Numbered from the stretch's first letter, positions 1 to 9,190 are shown. The stretch is DNA of 53,131 nt from Mediterraneibacter agrestimuris (GCF_943193195.1 NZ_CALPDG010000027.1:1-53131); one strand, 5' to 3'. The notes: generated by a model not told the origin, from the letters alone. Translations and numbers: made by a program.

Positions 1-102
1 TATGAGCAGCTCGTAACTGAACAGATACATCAGAACCAGGAATATGAAAAGGTTATGGACGGTATCAGAAATATCGGGAAAATGCCGATGGCGGGGCTAT
101 GA
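1..102 (+). CDS. Phage tail protein, C-terminal end only (partial)
   Basis: Only the last 33 residues are in the window, rich in Gln, Glu and Lys and ending in GKMPMAGL. The stop overlaps the start of the next gene (ATGA at 99-102), which suggests translational coupling. By position, just before a Gp15-type gene and the tape measure gene, it is most likely a tail assembly chaperone; too little is visible to assign a family. Confidence 0.5.
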   Translation, partial: YEQLVTEQIHQNQEYEKVMDGIRNIGKMPMAGL

Positions 103-713
103 GTATTTTAACGAACCATTTTCCGGAAACGGTATTGGTAGACGGTGCGGAATATCTGATAAATTCGGATTTCCGCACCGTTTTGCGTTGTTTTGAGATA
201 CAAGGTGTGAAGGAAGTAATATCACCGGACGAACTTGTGAAAATGGTCCAGATGTTTTACCAATCAAAGGAGTTCGTTATAACAGAAAAGCATATCGATC
301 AAATGTTCTGGTTCTTTTCCTGTGGGAAAGGGAAAGAAAAAAAGCGGTTCCCGAGAAAGATCGCCGGGATCAATAACAATCAGCCGTTTGACTTTGAAGA
401 GGACGCGGAGTTGATTTATGCCGGTTTCATGCAGCAGTATGGGATTGACCTACAGGAAGTCAATATGCATTGGTGGAAGTTTATGATCCTGTTGGAGAAT
501 CTTGGAACGGGTACAAGATTGCAGAAGGTGATGGAATACCGGACCATTGATACAGGAAATGATGAGCTTTCCAAAAAGGAAAAAGATTTTTACAAAGCGA
601 TGCAGAGATACTACAGCCTGGATAGAAAACCGGAAAAGAGCGAGAAGATAAGACAGATTGAAGAGGCATTGTTGAATGGTGGGGATGTAAGCAGGTTACT
701 GGAAGGTGATTAA
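99..713 (+). CDS. Bacteriophage Gp15-family tail assembly protein
   Basis: A 204-residue soluble protein. The opening (a conserved hydrophobic VLVDGAEYLINSDFRT stretch), a Trp-rich middle (residues about 120-130, NMHWWKFMILLENL) and a charged Lys/Glu tail resemble the Gp15 family of Gram-positive siphoviruses, which sits directly before the tape measure gene. In that position such proteins commonly act as the second tail chaperone; whether a -1 frameshift links it to the preceding frame cannot be told because that gene is cut by the window edge. The start overlaps the upstream stop by 4 bases. No catalytic motif is seen. The role is inferred from family and context. Confidence 0.75.
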   Translation: MSILTNHFPETVLVDGAEYLINSDFRTVLRCFEIQGVKEVISPDELVKMVQMFYQSKEFVITEKHIDQMFWFFSCGKGKEKKRFPRKIAGINNNQPFDFEEDAELIYAGFMQQYGIDLQEVNMHWWKFMILLENLGTGTRLQKVMEYRTIDTGNDELSKKEKDFYKAMQRYYSLDRKPEKSEKIRQIEEALLNGGDVSRLLEGD

Positions 714-760
714 AAGCATCCAAGCCTATTTTGCATTGTTTTATAAGGCAGGTGATGGTG

Positions 761-3700
761 ATGGCAGATGGAAAAGTTACAATTGAAACAGATTTAGATT
801 CTTCCGGGATAGAAAAAGGTCTGTCAAAGATAGGTGGCATAGCGGCAAAAGGGCTGAAAGTTGCCACAACTACAATTGCAGGGGTGGGGGCGGCACTTGG
901 TGGCGTAGCTGCTGCGGCTGTTAAAGCAGGTTCTGTTTTTGAGTATTCTATGTCGAATGTAGCTGCTATATCCGGAGCGACAGGAAAAGATCTGGAAGCT
1001 CTCACGGATAAGGCAAAGGAGATGGGAAAAAAGACAAAATTCTCCGCATCAGAATCAGCCGAGGCTTTTGGGTATATGGCAATGGCTGGCTGGAAGACTT
1101 CTGATATGCTGGATGGTATAGAGGGAGTCATGAACCTTGCGGCGGCATCCGGTGAAAATCTTGCCGTGACAAGTGATATCGTAACAGACGCGTTGACGGC
1201 ATTCGGGCTGTCCGCAAAGGATTCCACGCATTTTGCGGATGTTCTCGCGGCTGCTTCGTCTAATGCCAATACTAATGTAGGTATGATGGGCGAGACATTC
1301 AAATATGTCGCCCCTGTTGCTGGGGCTTTGGGATTCAGTGCGGAAGACTGCGCAGTTGCAATCGGGCTGATGGCAAATTCCGGAATCAAAGCCGGACAAG
1401 CAGGTACATCCTTGCGTAGTATCTTTACAAGGCTTTCTGACCCTACAAATGAAGTGCAGGCGGCAATGGATGATCTGGGGATATCCGTTACAAATAGTGA
1501 CGGATCCATGCGGTCGCTGAATGATATCATGCTGGACCTACGTGGTGGATTCGCTAATCTTACAGATGCGGAGAAAGCGCAGATGGCAGCTACGATTGGT
1601 GGACAAGAAGCAATGTCCGGTCTTCTTGCTATTGTAAATGCTTCTGACGGAGATTTTGAGAAGTTACGGGACTCTATATACGAATGTGACGGGGCTGCTG
1701 CTGATATGGCTGAGACCATGCAGGATAATCTTTCAGGTAAGCTCACCATTTTAAAGTCCGGATTGGAAGGTTTTGGAGTTGCGGTTTACGAGAATATAGC
1801 TGACAGCATGAAAGACGCCGCGGTTGCGGCAACGGAAAGTGTGGATCGTATCACAGACGCGCTGGAAAGTGGAGGTATTGATGAGGCTGTCAGCGCAGCC
1901 GGTGATGAGTTCGCGAATCTGGCAGTTGAGGTTGCGGAGCATGCACCAGATATGGTAGATGCCGCAGTTGATTTTATAGAGTCTTTTGCTTCTGGGATTA
2001 TCAGAAATAAGGGGAGGCTGTTTCATGCGGCTGGAGACGTAGCTGAAGCGATCACCGGAGGGCTTGCGAAGTTGCTGCCGTCAAAGATGCAAAAGCCGGT
2101 AGATACTGCGATAAAGGCGATATCAAAATCATTGAATTCTGGGGGATTGAAAAGCGCGGGAAAGACTTTTGTAAATACATTCGACAATGCGATCAGTGTT
2201 GTCGGAGAGCTTGCAAAAGTTGCGTTGCCGCCATTGGTAAAAGCGGTTGACCTCCTTGCGGATAACATGAATGTCATTATTCCGGTTATGGTTTCCGGAA
2301 AAGCAGCCTTTAAAGCTTATGACATTACAATGAAAGCGGTATCTGCTACGACAAAAGCAAATGCAGCCGCTACAGCAGCCCTTATTGCTATGGAGAAAGC
2401 GAATACCTTGCAGCTGGTTGCATCGAACGGCGGCTTGACAATGCGCCAGATGATCATGGGGGTGTATAACGGTCAGATTACGATTACAACGGCCCTTACG
2501 GGTCTTTGGGCAAAGACCCAGAGTCTGCTGAATGGCGTCATGAATGCAAACCCGATAGGTCTGCTGATCACATTGATTGGGTCGTTGGCTGCTGCGCTTG
2601 GGATGTCTGTGCTAATGACGGATAAAGAGGCAGAGTCTACTGAGAGGTTGACTGATAAACAAAAAGAGCGTATCAGTGCATCGAAAGAAACAATTGAAAG
2701 CATAGAGCAAGAAGCAGAAGCAAGGCAGAAGAATCTAGCGGCAGCTACAACTGAGATAGATAGCGCCCAGGCTTTGTGGTCGGAGTTGTCAAGGATTGTA
2801 GACGCAAATGGGAAAGTAAAAGACGGCTATGAAGCAAGGGCAAAGTACATTACGGGGGAACTTGCTAATGCACTTGGTATTGAAATAGGTCTTGTAGATG
2901 GTGTAGTAACAAACTATCAGGAACTGGAAACGTCTATATACGATGTAATTACCGCAAAAAAAGCGCAGGCTGTACTTGATGTAATGGAATCGGATTATGC
3001 AGCCGCAATGAAGGAACAGGCGGACAAAGCTTCTGTATTAGCTGATACATATGGAAAGCTAAATGAAAAAAAAGCTGAGCTTGCTGAGTTAGAAGCTGAG
3101 CTTGCTGTAGAAGCAGAAAATGTAACTGTTGGGCATACTCTTACCGGGGACGCAGTAGAATATCATTCCGAAAGATATAAAGAATTGAAAAATCAATTGA
3201 AGTCTTCCGCTGGAGAATTAGAAGCGCTTCAGGCAGAATTTGACAGTGCAAATGCAGCTATGCAAGATAATCAGAAAGTGATTTCTGATTACGGAATGCT
3301 TACAGAAGCCGTAATGAGCGGAAGTACAGATCAGATTAATTCAGCTCTTGCAAAGATTCAGAGCGGCATAGATACAACTTTGCAAGCCGGTTCGGAGGCA
3401 GCAGTTAAGCAGGCGGGTGAAGTAGCGGATCAGTTGGTAAACATTTTACAGGGTGAGAAAGATGGGCTGTATCAATTGCAGGATCAGACAAAATCATCCC
3501 TGATAGAATCTCTTGGCATTGCGTTGAATCAAGTTGGATCCGGTGCGGAAGAAATGGAGCAGGTGCTTGCATCGGCTGGCAAGGATGGAGCAGAACTGCT
3601 CGTATCCGCAATGGAAGAAGCAGAAATAAGTGGAACTTTAAGTGTTGAAGCACGGGCAGGGATGGAAAGTTTTATTTCCGGGCTTCGTGAAAAAAAAGGT

Positions 3701-4930
3701 GAAGTCTCTTCTACGTCTGCAGAGATATCCGAAACGATGAACACTCAACTTGGCTCGGCTGATACGTTAGCAACTGGAACGAAAAAGGCGAGTGAGTACA
3801 ATGCAGGTATCGGAAGTAATAAAAATAATATAGACAAAACTTCCAAAGACATTGCTGATTCTTCTAACCAGAAGTTAGGAAGCGCAGACACCAAAGGGAC
3901 GGGGTCAAAAAAGGCATCGGAATATGATAACGGTGTAAAAAGCCAAAAAGGAAACATTGATAAAACTTCCAAGGACATTGCTGATTCTTCTAACCAGAAG
4001 TTAGGAAGCGCAGACACCAGAGGGACCGGTACGAGAAAGGGCAGTGAATATAATGCCGGGGTTGGAAGCAATAAAGGCAATATTGACGCCACATCAAAAA
4101 ATATAGCAGATTCTTCGGATAGATATCTCGGATCTGCGAATACGGGCGGGACAGGGTCCCGGAAGTCGGGGGAGTATAATTCCGGTCTTGGGAGCAACAG
4201 CGGTGTCATTGATTCGACAGCAAGGTTCTTATCCGAAGTGGCGGATTCCGGGATGGGATCTGCGAATACTGCGGGTACAGGATATGCACAGGGGTCGCAG
4301 TATGCTTCCGGTGTAGGAAGTGCGTATGGGGAATCTGAGTCAAACGGCAGGATGCTTGCGGATTCCGCAGATGCTGGCGCGTCTTATCTGGATGGATACC
4401 GTGCCGGATCAAACTTTGGCGCCGGTTTTGTGAATGGTATTAGCAGCTGGCTTTCAAATGCGTCAAATGCCGGATGGAATCTGGCAAATGCTGCTTACAA
4501 TGCGGCAAAGAGGGCATTGGATGAGCATTCCCCATCAAGAAAGACGAGGGAAGTCGGCAAGTTTTTTGGCGAAGGTCTTGCACTTGGAATAGAGGATGAG
4601 ACAAAGGTTGTTCAAAAAGCATCCAAAAGTCTTGCGGATACAGCTGTGTCTTCATTGGATATGACGGATATCTCATTGCGGATGCGGGAGGCTATGGCGG
4701 TCAATACCGGGAGGGTGACAAAATCCTTTGCATTGGAATCGAATGCGAGCATATTGAATCATTCGGAAATAGACAATATGATGCATCTTTCAGATGAGGA
4801 TATCATAAAGCTGGCAAAAATATTCGGTTCGACAGCAGGGAAAACAGTATCAGATAGTATGGAAGGTATGGCATTCAAAGTCAGGGAAAGAGAGTTTGGG
4901 AGATTAGTAAAGGGGGTGGGTAAAGTATGA
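761..4930 (+). CDS. Phage tail tape measure protein (TP901 type)
   Basis: About 1,389 residues. It sets tail length and is ejected with DNA in siphoviruses. Residues about 60-250 carry the TP901-type core (alternating Ala/Gly-rich helices, with AFGYMAMAGWKTSDML and GIKAGQAGTSLRSIFTRL). Hydrophobic segments lie near residues 15-45 and 595-620. A long charged coiled coil with Glu/Lys heptads covers roughly residues 630-800. Residues 997-1206 are five tandem 42-residue repeats (bases 3749-4378, exact 126-bp period), each opening with (L/M)GSA(D/N)T. After them comes the common DEHSPSR motif. ATG 761 is preferred over upstream in-frame codons because AGGCAGGTG lies about 8 bases before it. Its stop overlaps the next start (ATGA at 4927). 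Confidence 0.93.
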   Translation: MADGKVTIETDLDSSGIEKGLSKIGGIAAKGLKVATTTIAGVGAALGGVAAAAVKAGSVFEYSMSNVAAISGATGKDLEALTDKAKEMGKKTKFSASESAEAFGYMAMAGWKTSDMLDGIEGVMNLAAASGENLAVTSDIVTDALTAFGLSAKDSTHFADVLAAASSNANTNVGMMGETFKYVAPVAGALGFSAEDCAVAIGLMANSGIKAGQAGTSLRSIFTRLSDPTNEVQAAMDDLGISVTNSDGSMRSLNDIMLDLRGGFANLTDAEKAQMAATIGGQEAMSGLLAIVNASDGDFEKLRDSIYECDGAAADMAETMQDNLSGKLTILKSGLEGFGVAVYENIADSMKDAAVAATESVDRITDALESGGIDEAVSAAGDEFANLAVEVAEHAPDMVDAAVDFIESFASGIIRNKGRLFHAAGDVAEAITGGLAKLLPSKMQKPVDTAIKAISKSLNSGGLKSAGKTFVNTFDNAISVVGELAKVALPPLVKAVDLLADNMNVIIPVMVSGKAAFKAYDITMKAVSATTKANAAATAALIAMEKANTLQLVASNGGLTMRQMIMGVYNGQITITTALTGLWAKTQSLLNGVMNANPIGLLITLIGSLAAALGMSVLMTDKEAESTERLTDKQKERISASKETIESIEQEAEARQKNLAAATTEIDSAQALWSELSRIVDANGKVKDGYEARAKYITGELANALGIEIGLVDGVVTNYQELETSIYDVITAKKAQAVLDVMESDYAAAMKEQADKASVLADTYGKLNEKKAELAELEAELAVEAENVTVGHTLTGDAVEYHSERYKELKNQLKSSAGELEALQAEFDSANAAMQDNQKVISDYGMLTEAVMSGSTDQINSALAKIQSGIDTTLQAGSEAAVKQAGEVADQLVNILQGEKDGLYQLQDQTKSSLIESLGIALNQVGSGAEEMEQVLASAGKDGAELLVSAMEEAEISGTLSVEARAGMESFISGLREKKGEVSSTSAEISETMNTQLGSADTLATGTKKASEYNAGIGSNKNNIDKTSKDIADSSNQKLGSADTKGTGSKKASEYDNGVKSQKGNIDKTSKDIADSSNQKLGSADTRGTGTRKGSEYNAGVGSNKGNIDATSKNIADSSDRYLGSANTGGTGSRKSGEYNSGLGSNSGVIDSTARFLSEVADSGMGSANTAGTGYAQGSQYASGVGSAYGESESNGRMLADSADAGASYLDGYRAGSNFGAGFVNGISSWLSNASNAGWNLANAAYNAAKRALDEHSPSRKTREVGKFFGEGLALGIEDETKVVQKASKSLADTAVSSLDMTDISLRMREAMAVNTGRVTKSFALESNASILNHSEIDNMMHLSDEDIIKLAKIFGSTAGKTVSDSMEGMAFKVREREFGRLVKGVGKV
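3749..4378 (+). repeat. Five 126-bp tandem repeats inside the tape measure gene
   Basis: Units begin at 3749, 3875, 4001, 4127 and 4253 with a strict 126-bp period. The boundary between units 1/2 and that between 2/3 share about 60 bases that are almost identical (around 3840-3900 and 3966-4026), while units 4 and 5 have drifted. This pattern fits recent in-frame duplication, which would change tail length in 42-residue steps. Confidence 0.9.
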
Positions 4931-5760
4931 TGGATATTTTTTACGAGAATAGCATGGGTGAAAGATTGAATCTGTTATCACCACCCTATATGCTCCAGAC
5001 AGGGGAATTCTTTGATTATAAATGGGCGTATGATATAAAAGAGAAAAAAATTGGTGCATTTTCAAAAGAAATAGAGGATAAACCCGCCTTGTTAAGCATT
5101 TTGAATTACGGAAAGGAATCATATTATGATGCTATCAATCATTTTTCAGAAGTAACAGAACAAGATGTGCTGCAACAAAAATATGGAAAATTGTACATAG
5201 GGGATATGTACCTGCAGTGTTATATTACCGCATCTTCTAAAACAGATTGGGAGAATGATATCGAGCTGTTAGATAATGAAATAACAATCACAACAGACTA
5301 CCCCTTCTGGATTAAGGAACACGCTTATTCTTTTAAGACAAAAGACGTGACCCAGACGAATAACAAAAGATATGCGTACCGTTACGCTTACAGGTACGCA
5401 AACGGTCTTATGAATACCGCAGTCATAAACGAGCATTATACGGACTGTAATTTTAAGATGGTTGTATATGGTCCGATTACGGATCCGCTGGTTTACATCG
5501 GAGGGCACCCATATCTTGTTAATATCATTCTGACAGAGGGGGAATACCTTGAGATTGATTCAGCAGCAGAAACGGTTGTAAAAGTGACGGCATTCGGCGA
5601 ACGGGTCAACGCGTTTCACAACAGGTCGTTCATCCATTCTGTATTTGAACCGGTGCATCCGGGCAGGCAGCTGATCGGATGGAGCGGACGGTTTGATTTT
5701 GACCTGACCTTATATGAAGAAAGGAGTGAGCCTAAATGGGGAAGCCGGGCAGCAGGATAG
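4927..5760 (+). CDS. Distal tail protein (Dit / Sipho_tail family)
   Basis: 277 residues. The N-terminal half matches the siphovirus distal tail fold that joins tail tube to baseplate (an early GEFFDYKWAYD stretch, then NDIELLDNEITITTDYPFW, which is typical of Dit proteins from Firmicute phages). The C-terminal half is beta-rich and ends in a WSGRFDFDLTLYEERSEP segment. Start and stop both overlap neighbours: ATGA with the tape measure gene, and 25 bases with the next gene. A small internal duplication (YAYRYAYRYANG, residues about 150-161) is visible. Role is from family plus position. Confidence 0.85.
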   Translation: MMDIFYENSMGERLNLLSPPYMLQTGEFFDYKWAYDIKEKKIGAFSKEIEDKPALLSILNYGKESYYDAINHFSEVTEQDVLQQKYGKLYIGDMYLQCYITASSKTDWENDIELLDNEITITTDYPFWIKEHAYSFKTKDVTQTNNKRYAYRYAYRYANGLMNTAVINEHYTDCNFKMVVYGPITDPLVYIGGHPYLVNIILTEGEYLEIDSAAETVVKVTAFGERVNAFHNRSFIHSVFEPVHPGRQLIGWSGRFDFDLTLYEERSEPKWGSRAAG

Positions 5761-6773
5761 GGTTACAGCCTCCAAAGACACTGAAATTCACAGTATCCAA
5801 ACCGGATGGCATAGAAGTCGGTTATGTGAAAGACTGCAGCATTGATATGGACCTTGGCGATACCAATGATTTTGAAATACAGATGGGGGCTGGGATGTGG
5901 AATGGTGGGGCATATAACTACGGACACAGGCTTTATATCCCGGGAACAGAGTACGGTGGTCTTTTGGAAGAGCGCAGCACGGAGACAGCGAGTGATACGA
6001 TCATATGGCGCGGCGATACATGGAGGGGGCTTCTGGCAAAGAAGCTGATCCATCCGCCGGAGGGACAGACACATCTCACGGTGTCAGGGGACGCAAACAA
6101 GATCATACGGGACATCATAGGGAGCCGGTTCGGTTCTCTTTTTTATGCAGAAACCGGGGAGAGCGGGATCCAGGTCAGGAATTATAAGTTTGACCGGTTC
6201 TGTACAGTGCTGTCCGGTCTGGAGAAAATGCTTGCATCGGTGGGGGCAGCGTTAAAAATACGGTACATACAGGGCGAACCGGGAATTCCCGGCGGCGCCG
6301 TGAACATAAGCGCCGTACGGGTAACGGACTGGTCTGATGAACTGGAGTGCAGCCAGGACGGAAAGCTGAATTTTACAACAAAAGAATACCGCCGTGGGAT
6401 CAACCACCTTGTGTGTGCCGGATCAGGGGAAGGGGAAGAACGTCTTGTTTTGCATTTGTATGTACAAAAGGATGGCAGCATAGGTGAGAAGCAGTATTAC
6501 ACGGGGCTGGAAGAACGGGAGGCGCTTTACTCTTATACTTCTGTAGATGATGCGGAGCAGCTGAAAAAAGACGGAGAGGAACGTTTAAAAGAGCTGATGA
6601 ATTATAAACAGATGGACGTTTTCATCAGGGATGTGGATATAGACATCGGTGATATTGTCGGCGGTCGTGACAGGATTACAGGGATGTCGCTGCAGAAGCC
6701 TGTTGTAAATAAGATTCTGCGGGTAGAGAAAGGAAACGTATCTGTGGAATATAAACTGAAAGGAGAGGAATGA
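5736..6773 (+). CDS. Siphovirus Gp37-like tail protein (tail hub/endopeptidase position)
   Basis: 345 residues. The order after Dit and the sequence style (a beta-rich N-terminus with DCSIDMDLGDTNDFEIQ, then a middle with WRGDTWRGLLAKKLI, and a C-terminal VDIDIGDIVGGRDRITG) fit the ReqiPepy6 Gp37-like family, which takes the tail-hub or tail-associated-lysin place in many clostridial siphoviruses. No clear peptidase catalytic motif is visible, so a structural hub role is safer. The start is ATG 5736 with GAAAGGAGTGAG just upstream, inside the end of the Dit gene. Confidence 0.8.
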   Translation: MGKPGSRIGLQPPKTLKFTVSKPDGIEVGYVKDCSIDMDLGDTNDFEIQMGAGMWNGGAYNYGHRLYIPGTEYGGLLEERSTETASDTIIWRGDTWRGLLAKKLIHPPEGQTHLTVSGDANKIIRDIIGSRFGSLFYAETGESGIQVRNYKFDRFCTVLSGLEKMLASVGAALKIRYIQGEPGIPGGAVNISAVRVTDWSDELECSQDGKLNFTTKEYRRGINHLVCAGSGEGEERLVLHLYVQKDGSIGEKQYYTGLEEREALYSYTSVDDAEQLKKDGEERLKELMNYKQMDVFIRDVDIDIGDIVGGRDRITGMSLQKPVVNKILRVEKGNVSVEYKLKGEE

Positions 6774-6774
6774 A

Positions 6775-7788
6775 ATGGGATTTAAGGCATTAACGGTGAA
6801 CACGCCTGTCGATGAAGAAGCGCATATCCTGGCGGAAGATGACGCGACATTATACGGGGCGGTTATCGGCGGCGACTGTGTTCTCCCTGTCGGGAGCCAG
6901 TTTCCGGCATCTGTAACAAGTAATAATAACGTCCGTATCGGTGACGGTATGCTTATAGTTGGCGGTCATGTTGGCAGAATTGTAAAATATGATTACGAGG
7001 ATATGACGATCGCAAACGGTGTGTCCGGCCAGAACAGGAACGACCTTATTGTTGCAAGATTCATCAGCGGCGGTACAGCCGGCGCAGATGATTTCCGTCT
7101 GGTCGTTGTACAGGGAACTCCGGGGGCAACAGCAAAAGACCCGGCAACAGTACAGGGGGATCTGTATAACGGTGATGTGCAGAGGGATTATCCATTGTGG
7201 AGGGTGCGCCTGACCGGGCTTAGCGTAGCCGGAGTGGATAAGATGTTCACAGTTGGGCGTATGCTGGCAGATAAGCTGGATAAAACCGGAAACGCAAGTA
7301 ATGTTACCAATACTTTTACACAGGCAACGGCGAGAAACCAGCTGACATCAGGAGAAAAGCTGTCGGTGTCACTGGGAAAAATAATGAAATTTTTTGCAGA
7401 TTTGAAATCCGGGGCGTATTCAACGGTGGTAAACAATGGAACAACAACGGCAGCGAATACGGTGTTAGACGGGCGCATGGGAAAGACTTTGTTGGGCAAG
7501 ATTAATGATTTGCTGACTAAGTATAATACACTAAACTCCGCTTTAGCTAATAAGCATACTTTTGTGAACGCAGAATTGAAATACATAAATGATGGGCAAG
7601 AAAGCTATGCAGAATATACACCGCCTACTGGTTATGTGGCGATATCCGCACAACTAATAAATGCGCCCAGCGGATATTTCGGGGTAAAGTTGATTAAACT
7701 GGCGTCAACCGGAAATAAAATAACTGTTTGTTTAAATTGGGGCTACTCAGGGAACTGGTCAACAAGAATATATTTAATAAAGATTTAA
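6775..7788 (+). CDS. Phage tail fibre / receptor-binding-type protein
   Basis: 337 residues, starting one base after the upstream stop. The N-terminal part (residues 1-140) resembles baseplate-attached tail proteins of Firmicute prophages, with a GGDCVLPVG and an IGDGMLIVGGHVGRI segment. The middle is a helical stretch containing TNTFTQATARNQLTSGEKL (residues about 180-200), typical of fibre shafts. The last about 80 residues are beta-rich and Tyr/Trp-rich, probably the host-binding tip. AT content rises in the last 250 bases, which fits an exchanged tip. Receptor binding is inferred from position; the ligand cannot be predicted. Confidence 0.72.
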   Translation: MGFKALTVNTPVDEEAHILAEDDATLYGAVIGGDCVLPVGSQFPASVTSNNNVRIGDGMLIVGGHVGRIVKYDYEDMTIANGVSGQNRNDLIVARFISGGTAGADDFRLVVVQGTPGATAKDPATVQGDLYNGDVQRDYPLWRVRLTGLSVAGVDKMFTVGRMLADKLDKTGNASNVTNTFTQATARNQLTSGEKLSVSLGKIMKFFADLKSGAYSTVVNNGTTTAANTVLDGRMGKTLLGKINDLLTKYNTLNSALANKHTFVNAELKYINDGQESYAEYTPPTGYVAISAQLINAPSGYFGVKLIKLASTGNKITVCLNWGYSGNWSTRIYLIKI

Positions 7789-7993
7789 AGCCTTCCGATA
7801 TAAACCATTGCACAATCTATTCTTGAATTAGACAGAACATACTTTTCCGGATTCTAAGGCTTTTAGACCATCCATTGGAAAACACATACGGTTTGGAGTT
7901 TAAAGCGGAATTTAGAAAACAAAAATGTATCATAAAAGGTATCTGTAATCAGGTGTTTTTAAATATGATTTTATAAAAAAGGAGAAAAACAAA
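7789..7993 (+). other. 205-base non-coding gap after the tail fibre gene
   Basis: No convincing reading frame is present and the stretch is much more AT-rich than the tail genes. An imperfect hairpin with several G-T pairs (about 7938-7962) is followed by a run of T. The last 30 bases supply an AAAAAAGGAG ribosome site for the next gene. It may be the debris of an exchanged fibre end. Confidence 0.4.
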
Positions 7994-8404
7994 ATGGAAA
8001 AAATGATTTTAAACGACAACACAGAAATATCAATTAAGGAAGGCGCCGGACTGAATTCAATCACGGCAGTTGCCAGCGGCTGGAAAGCGTTGGGAGGTAT
8101 TGCAGATGCACTGCTGGCGGCTGGTAATCTGGACAAGGTTAATTTTTCGTCAGATGGAGATGTAACTGGTGAGTATGAGAACATGAAGCTGGAGTTTCCG
8201 TTGTTTCAGGCGGTTGATATTGCTTCTGATGGAAAGATTCACGCAACATTTGCAATCCGGCAGAAAACGGAGATGGAACTTGCCATTGAAGAACTGCAGA
8301 GACAGCAGGAGGGATTACAACAGCAGCAGACAGAAACGAACTCGGGGCAAAGCGTCCAGGACGGGGCGATTATGGAGCTTGCCGGAATGATCGGAGGTGA
8401 GTAA
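7994..8404 (+). CDS. Hypothetical phage protein between fibre and holin
   Basis: 136 residues with a strong ribosome site (AAAAAAGGAG, 8 bases ahead). The first about 90 residues are mixed alpha/beta and acidic (begins MEKMILNDNTEISIKEGAG). Residues about 95-118 form a Gln/Glu coiled coil (ELQRQQEGLQQQQTE) before a short tail. No known domain is recognised. Its place, directly ahead of a CD1375-like small protein and a holin, is where clostridial prophages carry short baseplate-associated or fibre-assembly proteins; the coiled coil would suit binding to a fibre. Confidence 0.7.
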   Translation: MEKMILNDNTEISIKEGAGLNSITAVASGWKALGGIADALLAAGNLDKVNFSSDGDVTGEYENMKLEFPLFQAVDIASDGKIHATFAIRQKTEMELAIEELQRQQEGLQQQQTETNSGQSVQDGAIMELAGMIGGE

Positions 8405-8405
8405 G

Positions 8406-8519
8406 ATGGTAGCTTTTTACGTTGCTAAAATCAAAGACGGAACAATCACTATTGATGATGTGCCGAAGCTCTGGAAAGCGAAGGTTGAAGCGGAGCTTGC
8501 AAAAGGGAAAGGAAAGTGA
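8406..8519 (+). CDS. CD1375-like small phage protein (37 aa)
   Basis: A 37-residue frame starting one base after the previous stop. It reads MVAFYVAKIKDGTITIDDVP followed by a Lys/Glu-rich helix. The pattern (short beta pair, ...DDVP..., amphipathic helix) is like CD1375-family proteins that sit between tail and holin genes in clostridial prophages. Function unknown. The coding call rests on tight spacing on both sides and on the family-like pattern. Confidence 0.65.
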   Translation: MVAFYVAKIKDGTITIDDVPKLWKAKVEAELAKGKGK

Positions 8520-8524
8520 GGTAT

Positions 8525-8959
8525 ATGAAGAAAATGGACAAGGTATTTAACCAGTTTAGCATTATCGTAGGGGTGGTAGGCGGATTCTTTACATACTGGC
8601 TTGGCGGATGGGATGTACTGCTTAAGACAATCCTGTTTTTGATGATCACTGATTATATCACAGGAGTCATTAAGGCGGTATATAAACGAAAGTTGTCTTC
8701 AGAAGCCGGGTTCAGGGGACTGCTAAAGAAGATCGTTATGGTCATCGTGATAGCGGTAGCGTATCAGATCCAGGAGCTTCTTGGAGGGACTGTACCGCTC
8801 AGGGAGATTGTCATCATGTTTTATATCGCAAATGAAGCGCTTAGTCTTTTGGAGAACGCAGCGGAGTTTATCCCGATACCGGACAGGCTGAGGGATGTGT
8901 TATTACAGTTACGGGAAGAAGATAAAGAGGAAAACAAAGATGATTCAGAGGGCGAGTAA
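8525..8959 (+). CDS. Phage holin (toxin secretion/phage lysis holin family)
   Basis: About 144 residues with four hydrophobic segments: residues about 8-30 (SIIVGVVGGFFTYWLGG), 33-50 (ILFLMITDYITGVIKAV), 67-84 and 93-110. A charged Glu/Asp/Lys C-terminus follows. The DYITG motif and this topology are characteristic of the TcdE-like holin family, which permeabilises the host membrane so that endolysin can reach the wall. ATG 8525 is chosen (AAAGGAAAG upstream); GTG 8516, overlapping the previous stop, is also possible. Unusually, its partner endolysin lies 2.4 kb further on, beyond the repressor block. Confidence 0.9.
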   Translation: MKKMDKVFNQFSIIVGVVGGFFTYWLGGWDVLLKTILFLMITDYITGVIKAVYKRKLSSEAGFRGLLKKIVMVIVIAVAYQIQELLGGTVPLREIVIMFYIANEALSLLENAAEFIPIPDRLRDVLLQLREEDKEENKDDSEGE

Positions 8960-9170
8960 CATCGTCCTCTTTTCAATTCCATAGGTAGGGTGAGACTTAT
9001 AACAATTTTTAATATATTAAAATTGGGATATTTTTCATATCAAGTTATGCAGACTTATGATAATTTATATAGGAGTTTATAAATGAAAATATAAGTGGTG
9101 CTTATAAGTGTAAATCTATTTATAGATATGATGGTTGAAAGATTGAAGATTAGTGATTATAATAAAGAAA
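8960..9170. other. AT-rich gap between holin and repressor, no gene seen
   Basis: About 210 bases, strongly AT-rich, with no frame carrying a ribosome site. It contains several imperfect AT repeats (an AATTTTTAATATATTAAAATT inverted pair around 9005-9025). It separates the rightward lysis gene from the leftward repressor gene, so transcripts converge here. Confidence 0.5.
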
Positions 9171-9190
9171 ACCACCGATTACTCGGTGGT
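9171..9190 (-). terminator. Rho-independent terminator of the repressor gene
   Basis: A perfect 8-bp stem (ACCACCGA/TCGGTGGT) with a 4-base loop, followed on the minus strand by TTTTCTTT. The repressor stop codon lies in the loop, so the terminator overlaps the coding end. Confidence 0.8.

Noticed and set aside
481-1749. A 422-codon open frame on the minus strand opposite the tape measure gene
   Set aside because: It mirrors the Ala-rich repeats of the plus-strand gene, has no ribosome site and gives a Ser/Ala/Pro-biased product with no domain.
3745-4209. Minus-strand frame with internal repeats inside the tape measure repeats
   Set aside because: Its repeats are only the complement of the 126-bp coding repeats, and it would be antisense inside an intact operon.
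3749-4378. Tandem repeats considered as a CRISPR array
   Set aside because: Period is 126 bp with no unique spacers, the repeats are in frame with a protein, and no cas genes are near.
6775-7993. Diversity-generating retroelement acting on the tail fibre tip
   Set aside because: No reverse transcriptase, no template repeat and no second copy of the fibre end is visible in the window.
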